NCBI GenBank assembly: GCA_020718275.1
Contig: DYSI01000012.1
Span: forward strand, 1 to 38,540
Reading direction: 5' to 3'
Source: Draconibacterium orientale
Lineage (GTDB): Bacteria > Bacteroidota > Bacteroidia > Bacteroidales > UBA1556
DNA: 38,540 bases
The position numbers were made by a program, and so were the translations under genes. Each line of letters opens with the position of its first letter. The stretch's first letter is position 1. The notes under the pieces were generated by a model that searched no databases, had not been told where the DNA came from, and saw nothing but the letters and a program-made list of their open reading frames with translations. Of the stretch, positions 34,458 to 38,540 are shown piece by piece.

Positions 34458-35009
34458 TTATTTGTTTTGCAAAGGTCGGTCAAAAAATGGATTCTTAGAA
34501 CTTACGCTTAAGGGAATGCCGAAGGCTATTTTCACCGCTGACTCAAAGATATTTGCGCGGATCACTGCTTTTCCTAGGCTGAACATTACCCGATTATCTA
34601 CTTTAAAATCAGCAGCTAAGCTAAGGGCTGATCCTAAGGCTATATTCAAATCGGCAACATTGAAAACGCAGGGAGTATTGGGAAATTCTTCTTTTGCGGC
34701 ACAGTTTTCAAAACCGCAAAGTTGACATATCTCATTTAATCCTAATGGGTTAATGCGAGTGCCTATCACAAAAAGCGCTTCTGATTCGAGTAGATTATCG
34801 GCATCACGATGGTAAAAAGGGGTTTGATTTTCGTCGCCCATGCGATGGAGTATTTCGGCTAATTGTTGAAGGTCGTCTCCACTGACTACCATCATTTCTA
34901 AACTGTCTTTTCCTTTGGCCTTAGGCGCAGTGCGAGCAGCAATCATCATTTGCTGGGCAATCTGAATCACATTGGCTTGCTTTACCGCTTGTTCACGTAT
35001 TATACTCAT
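34458..35009 (-). CDS. DUF2148 ferredoxin-like domain protein
   Basis: The 183-residue protein has the DUF2148 signature: an N-terminal helical AQQMMIAARTAPKAKGKDSLE segment, GTRINPLGLNEICQLCGFENC with Cys95, Cys98 and Cys103, then Cys114 in TPCVFNVADLNIALGSALSLAADFKVDNRVMFSLGKAV. The four Cys (Cx2Cx4Cx10C) could bind an iron-sulfur cluster, which the family name ferredoxin-domain suggests. The biochemical role is unknown. It starts only 12 bases downstream of a terminator-like hairpin belonging to the DnaB-like gene, so its expression may depend on readthrough or on a promoter not recognised here. Confidence 0.88.
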   Translation of the reverse strand: MSIIREQAVKQANVIQIAQQMMIAARTAPKAKGKDSLEMMVVSGDDLQQLAEILHRMGDENQTPFYHRDADNLLESEALFVIGTRINPLGLNEICQLCGFENCAAKEEFPNTPCVFNVADLNIALGSALSLAADFKVDNRVMFSLGKAVIRANIFESAVKIAFGIPLSVSSKNPFFDRPLQNK

Positions 35010-35021
35010 ATAAAAATAATG

Positions 35022-35053
35022 AAAAAGGGCTAATAAAATTATATCAGCCCTTT
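35022..35053 (-). terminator. Terminator between DnaB-like gene and DUF2148 gene
   Basis: AAAGGGCT (35024-35031) pairs with AGCCCTTT (35046-35053), with further ATA/TAT pairing inside the loop. On the minus strand five T follow. It ends 12 bases before the DUF2148 start. Confidence 0.75.
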
Positions 35054-35074
35054 GTAAGATATTTATTGTTGAAC

Positions 35075-35962
35075 TTAGTTTAAGTCTTTGAATTGACCCA
35101 AACTTTCGATGATGCGAAGGTTAACGATTTGCATTTCACCGATGTTGATATTTTTGGCAATGGTTATTTCTGCCACATCTTCCGCTATTTTATCAATCTG
35201 ATTGATATGATAGTAGCTCGGACGATTCAAAAATATTAGGGTATCGGTATTATCATTAATATAATCTGGGGTATATTTATATTTTGTTTTATAAATAACG
35301 GGCTTCTTTAATTGCGAAAAAACAATGACAGGAATCTGCAACTCTTTTGCAATTTGGTGCAAATCAATCATTACATTGCATAAATCTTCTTCTTCGCAAT
35401 TGCTTGCAGTATTATTGCTGTGGAGCATTTCGAGGTAATCCACGATGATGATTTCAGCACCTAATTCTAGCATTTTCTTCGCTTTTTCTTTTAAAGTGTC
35501 GGTGCTAATTCCGGCGGTGTCATCAAATAATAACTTAGCATTGGCAATGCTATTGACCACTGATCGCACGTGATTACATTCGATATCGTTCAAATGTCCT
35601 GAATTGATTTTATCAACGGCTATTCCAGTGGTGCTTTGTATTAAGCGTTTCATCATTTGCTTGGAAGTACGTTCAAGGGAGAAAATCCCACAACTATGCG
35701 ACTCGCACAAGCCAATATTGTTAAGCATTGATAGTAAAAAGGAGGTTTTGCCAATTCCTGGTCTAACGGCGATGGTAACTAATTCACCTAAATGATAACC
35801 TTTAGTTATCTTGTCAATGGCATGAAATCCTGAGGTCATGTTTTGGTGGGAGAGTTCACTTAATGATTTTAGGTATTTTTTGTCAAGTGTTTGAGCCATC
35901 AAGTTGCTTGCTGATGAAAACACTTCAAGCCGCTCTGTTTTTTCTAAGGTGTTGTCGCTCAT
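35075..35962 (-). CDS. Free-standing DnaB C-terminal-domain-like ATPase
   Basis: The 295-residue protein corresponds to only the RecA-like C-terminal domain of the replicative helicase DnaB, with a 45-residue leader in place of the DnaB N-terminal collar. Visible motifs: MTSGFHAIDKITKGYHLGELVTIAVRPGIGKTSF (Walker A, 67-74), GIFSLERTSKQMMKRLI (DnaB FSLEMS region, Glu97), EIIIVDYLEML (Walker B, 170-180) and VIVFSQLKK (Gln217 sensor). The DnaB block SDLRESGxIEQDAD is replaced by TPDYINDNTD (231-240). The segment equivalent to AKQRNGP reads AKNINIGE, so the usual Arg finger is missing. It has a well-formed promoter and a terminator. It is probably not the replicative helicase; function unknown. 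Confidence 0.82.
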   Translation of the reverse strand: MSDNTLEKTERLEVFSSASNLMAQTLDKKYLKSLSELSHQNMTSGFHAIDKITKGYHLGELVTIAVRPGIGKTSFLLSMLNNIGLCESHSCGIFSLERTSKQMMKRLIQSTTGIAVDKINSGHLNDIECNHVRSVVNSIANAKLLFDDTAGISTDTLKEKAKKMLELGAEIIIVDYLEMLHSNNTASNCEEEDLCNVMIDLHQIAKELQIPVIVFSQLKKPVIYKTKYKYTPDYINDNTDTLIFLNRPSYYHINQIDKIAEDVAEITIAKNINIGEMQIVNLRIIESLGQFKDLN

Positions 35963-36014
35963 AATATTTTGCTTTTAGGTAGTTATACGATTGATTTGTT
36001 CTATTATTGCTTGT

Positions 36015-36046
36015 CAAAGATATATGAATATCTTACAAATTCCAAA
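36015..36046 (-). promoter_or_regulatory. Promoter of DnaB-like gene
   Basis: On the minus strand TTTG (36043-36046) and TATCTTTG (36015-36022) are separated by 20 bases, the ideal Bacteroidota -33/-7 layout, with a leader of about 50 bases to ATG 35962. Confidence 0.7.
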
Positions 36047-36180
36047 TGTTAAATTAAAATTAACAAAATTTTATTTTAAGCAATGATAAAGTAAAAAAAG
36101 CTTGTTTTTTAATTTATCTCAAGTTTCGCAAGTAAAAAATAGGTTGTAAAAAAATTAATATAAAGTACTTTAATATTTGT

Positions 36181-36280
36181 CTTTGTGATTTTTGTGGATT
36201 CTTTGTGCTTTTTGTGGTATAGAAAAAATGCTATTACACGGAGTTTCTCAAAAAAGTCACAAAGAACACAAAACACAAAA
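36181..36280. repeat. Imperfect inverted repeat of CTTTGTG/CACAAAG units
   Basis: The left arm (36181-36217) is built of CTTTGTG, TTTTTGTGG and TTCTTTGTGC units. The right arm (about 36256-36280) carries CACAAAGAA, CACAAAA and CACAAA in inverse order. The centre is about 40 bases. The same CTTTGTG-type words occur in intergenic repeats I remember from other bacterial genomes, so this may be one copy of a dispersed, hairpin-forming element. Around it (35963-36446, 484 bases) no gene is supported. A small TGAATAT/ATATTCA inverted repeat lies at 36304-36319. Confidence 0.6.
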
Positions 36281-36446
36281 AAAGCTCCAACAAAGATAAA
36301 CACTTGAATATCAATATTCAGAATACTTTAATTTTTTCTAAAAGACTATTGTACTAACTTTTATATTACTTGCAAAAGTTGAATAATTTATTTTGAAAGC
36401 AGCCTTTTGTTTTAATGATATATTATTGTTAGTAGATAAAAGCCCT

Positions 36447-37088
36447 TTAAATATAAAAATAAACGGCTATAAAATGGGTGATGCTTCCCACCAAGACCAA
36501 GCCATGGAAAATGGCATGATTGAACGGGATTTTTTGATCAAATAAGAAAATTACCGCTCCTAAAGTATATGAAATACCACCACCGAAGAGCCATAATGCA
36601 CCGCCCATACCGAGACCATGGATTAAGGGCATAATGGCAATTACGATAATCCATCCCATCACGACATATGCAATTGCAGACAAAATCATGTATTTTCCAA
36701 AGAAATAAATCTTATTGATAATGCCAACTAGCGCAAAAATCCATACAATAGCGAAAATGCTTATGCCCCATTTTGGTGGAAGTACCAATAAAGTAAAAGG
36801 AGTGTAAGTACCTGCAATTAATAAATAGATGGATAGATGATCCCACACATTTAATAGATTTCGCCACCTGGGCTTTTGAACGGCATGATATAAAGTAGAT
36901 GAAAAATAGAGCAACATCAAGCTTATCCCATAGATTAATAAACTGAAGATGGCTAAGGATGAATTGAGGTTTAAAGCTTTTAATATCAATAAAATAAAGG
37001 CTGGGATACTTAGCAAAGCGCCAGTACCATGCGATATTACATTGATTATTTCTTCTTTGCGACTGTAAGTATTTAATGCTTGGGTCAT
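36447..37088 (-). CDS. trhA: Hemolysin III / TrhA family membrane protein (PAQR superfamily)
   Basis: A 213-residue protein with seven hydrophobic helices. PAQR metal-site residues are all present: Ser64 and His68 in FSSTLYHAV (Sx3H), Asp83 in VWDHLSIYLLIAGTYTPF, and His191 and His195 in NHAIFHGLVLVGSITHF (Hx3H). The family includes Bacillus hemolysin III and TrhA, linked to membrane-fluidity or energetics homeostasis; hydrolase activity is proposed, not proven here. The gene is divergent from mtnA with 68 bases between starts. Near-consensus but imperfect -7 boxes occur there (TAGTTTCG on the plus strand), so promoters are not annotated. Confidence 0.93.
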   Translation of the reverse strand: MTQALNTYSRKEEIINVISHGTGALLSIPAFILLILKALNLNSSLAIFSLLIYGISLMLLYFSSTLYHAVQKPRWRNLLNVWDHLSIYLLIAGTYTPFTLLVLPPKWGISIFAIVWIFALVGIINKIYFFGKYMILSAIAYVVMGWIIVIAIMPLIHGLGMGGALWLFGGGISYTLGAVIFLFDQKIPFNHAIFHGLVLVGSITHFIAVYFYI

Positions 37089-37156
37089 ATCAAAACGTTT
37101 ATTAGTGGCAAATTTCTACTTATTTTAATTAGTTTCGCTTTTAAATATTACAAAGG

Positions 37157-38245
37157 ATGTTAATTAAGGATGAACATTTTACAACTATTTGGCTAGATGA
37201 ATCTAATCAAGTAATTAAGATTATCGACCAGCGTTTTTTACCTTTTCGCTTGGTGATTGAAACCATACATTCAAGCGCCGAAATGTGTCTTGCAATTTCA
37301 GAAATGCATTTGCGTGGCGCCGGCTTGATAGGCGTGGCTGCTGCTTGGGGTATTTATTTGGCCTGTAAAGAATCTACAGATTGGGATCAGCTGCAATTGC
37401 GGGCAGAAGAGCTAATGAATACCCGACCCACGGCGATTAATTTGCAAAATGCGGTTGATAAAATGCTAGATCATTTGCAAAGAGTAGATGCTAATCACCG
37501 CTTGGAGGAGTCTCAGCGCTTGGCACAGATGCTTAGCCAGCAAGATATTGATGCTTGTAAAAGTATTGGGCTGCACGGCGCTGAAATTTTAAGGACGCTT
37601 TCTAAAAAGAAAAATGGACAAACTATCAATGTTTTGACCCATTGCAATGCGGGTTGGTTAGCTTTTGTGGATTATGGTTCTGCTTTGGCGCCGGTTTATG
37701 AGTTTTTTAATCATGGATATCCTGTTCATGTTTATGTGGACGAAACCCGCCCCCGAAACCAAGGCGCCCGATTGACGGCATGGGAATTGGCCATGCAAGG
37801 CGTTCCGCATACCCTTATTGTTGACAATGCCGGTGGGCATTTAATGCAAAAGGAGATGATTGATTTGGTGATTGTGGGCGCCGATCGCGTGAGTCGCAAG
37901 GGCGATGTCGCCAATAAAATCGGCACTTATTTGAAGGCTTTAGCGGCCTTTGACAATAAAATTCCTTTTTATGTCGCCTTTCCTTCCTCCACTTTTGACG
38001 CTTCCATTTCAGATGGCTTAAGTCAAATTCCTATCGAAGCACGACATGCCGATGAAGTCCTTTATATGCAAGGGATTAAAGAGGGTGAAGAGTTTACTTT
38101 TAGAATTGCTCCCGAAGCTACTCCAGCCCTCAATTTTGGATTTGATGTTACTCCCGCCCGTTTAATCAGTGGCTATATCACTGAATTTGGCGCTTTTGAT
38201 GCCAATCAAATTGATTCGGATGAATGGCTGGCAATGTTTGAGTAG
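37157..38245 (+). CDS. mtnA: S-methyl-5-thioribose-1-phosphate isomerase MtnA
   Basis: This 362-residue enzyme of the methionine salvage pathway converts methylthioribose-1-phosphate to methylthioribulose-1-phosphate. Family blocks: LRGAGLIGVAAAWGIYLA (53-70), VLTHCNAGWLAF with the catalytic Cys163, VYVDETRPRNQGARLTAWEL (193-211), and VIVGADRVSRKGDVANKIGTY with the catalytic Asp243. The LRGAGLIG and GADR segments separate MtnA from eIF2B-like relatives. The start ATG 37157 follows AAAGG by two bases. No other salvage gene (mtnK, mtnB, mtnC, mtnD) is near. Translation ends 40 bases before the end of the opposite hsdR-like fragment. A short AT-rich hairpin (AGATTTA 38262-38268 / TAAATCT 38277-38283) lies between. 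Confidence 0.95.
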   Translation: MLIKDEHFTTIWLDESNQVIKIIDQRFLPFRLVIETIHSSAEMCLAISEMHLRGAGLIGVAAAWGIYLACKESTDWDQLQLRAEELMNTRPTAINLQNAVDKMLDHLQRVDANHRLEESQRLAQMLSQQDIDACKSIGLHGAEILRTLSKKKNGQTINVLTHCNAGWLAFVDYGSALAPVYEFFNHGYPVHVYVDETRPRNQGARLTAWELAMQGVPHTLIVDNAGGHLMQKEMIDLVIVGADRVSRKGDVANKIGTYLKALAAFDNKIPFYVAFPSSTFDASISDGLSQIPIEARHADEVLYMQGIKEGEEFTFRIAPEATPALNFGFDVTPARLISGYITEFGAFDANQIDSDEWLAMFE

Positions 38246-38285
38246 AATATGGATACCGAATAGATTTATTCTTTCGTAAATCTGC

Positions 38286-38447
38286 TTAAATTAATTTGGA
38301 GAGGTGGTTTGATGAGGAGATACGTTTAAAACGTACTCCAAATTCAAGACTGTAATCGGGAGCATTCCCTGCTGAATAACCGCCATTATCAATCAATGAT
38401 TGGACAATTGCAGTTTCAAATGTATTTTCTGTAGCTATCTTACTCAT
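38286..38447 (-). pseudogene. Truncated N-terminus of type I restriction endonuclease subunit R (hsdR remnant)
   Basis: A 53-codon frame from ATG 38447 reads MSKIATENTFETAIVQSLID, then NGGYSAGNAPDYSLEFG. Up to about residue 33-37 this closely resembles the start of HsdR proteins (TENTFExAIVxxLxxxGGY.xGNAxDY), which normally run to about 1000 residues. After EFG the frame reads VRFKRISSSNHLSKLI and stops, and I recognise nothing in the other frames. An AAAGG ribosome site and a -7 box precede the start. It is best read as the 5' stump of an hsdR gene left by a deletion or recombination. Alternatively it is a small independent protein with a chance resemblance. Identification is from memory without a search. 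Confidence 0.55.
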
Positions 38448-38499
38448 TTTCCTTTATTTGTATTTTCTAATTCTTCAATAAAGAAATAGGCTTAATGGA

Positions 38500-38507
38500 C
38501 AAAATTA
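38500..38507 (-). promoter_or_regulatory. -7 box TAATTTTG before hsdR remnant
   Basis: Minus-strand TAATTTTG lies 52 bases upstream of ATG 38447. Nothing else was recognised between it and the window end at 38540. Confidence 0.4.
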
Positions 38508-38540
38508 ATGGTAAAATCTTCTGAAACCATTATTCCTACT

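Noticed and set aside
36109-36303. 64-codon minus-strand frame rich in F, V, C and K
   Set aside because: It is produced by the CTTTGTG inverted repeat and AT-rich flanks, has low complexity, no promoter and no family resemblance.
38286-38540. A complete restriction-modification system at the right edge
   Set aside because: Only the first part of a possible hsdR is present; no methylase or specificity gene lies in the window.

Overview
The window looks like chromosome of a member of the Bacteroidota, probably class Bacteroidia. It is AT-rich. Many genes are preceded by the Bacteroidota sigma-factor box TAnnTTTG. Several protein families are typical of or largely confined to the phylum: DUF3078, GWxTD, the FixA/FixB ETF with an extended acyl-CoA dehydrogenase, HEYRH metalloprotease-propeller-barrel proteins, and YES-repeat septoil-knot proteins. 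No rRNA, tRNA or CRISPR array was seen. The genus cannot be told from this sequence.

Layout. 1-783: decayed IS4-family transposase, cut by the window edge. 967-1944: DUF3078 outer-membrane protein. 2317-5958: etfB-etfA-acyl-CoA dehydrogenase operon closed by a strong terminator. 6322-7491: secreted class 3 lipase. 7750-11446 (minus): multi-TM protein and a secreted metalloprotease/propeller/barrel protein. 11662-13266 (minus): class I fumarase. 13778-14839: CorA. 14848-18691 (minus): operon of a secreted seven-repeat propeller, RmuC and a GWxTD protein. 18994-21009 (minus): alpha-oxoamine synthase and YggS. 21069-24421: VWA membrane protein and M48 protease. 24569-25225: unknown gene. 25240-25575 (minus): YES-repeat septoil-knot-type protein. 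25673-27738: folD-queE-small P-loop protein. 27838-31980: membrane-fusion protein, MacB/FtsX-type permease and TolC protein with no ATPase gene. 32045-35009 (minus): DUF2148, aroQ, dipeptidyl peptidase III. 35075-35962 (minus): free-standing DnaB-C-like ATPase. 36447-37088 (minus): hemolysin III/TrhA. 37157-38245: mtnA. 38286-38447 (minus): what looks like the first part of a type I restriction hsdR gene, broken off early.

Most of the window is housekeeping and envelope biology: acyl-CoA oxidation feeding ETF, the TCA cycle (fumarase), one-carbon and queuosine metabolism, methionine salvage, shikimate pathway, Mg2+ transport and an export apparatus. The accessory or less understood parts are the two broken mobile/defence remnants at the edges, the knot-type repeat protein, the diverged DnaB-like protein, the unknown 218-residue protein and the P-loop gene behind queE.

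Start codons were moved inward wherever a -7 box, a signal peptide or family N-terminus argued against the longest reading frame (etfA, lipase, fumarase, propeller, yggS, folD, P-loop gene). All assignments come from reading the translations and DNA by eye. No database search was run.
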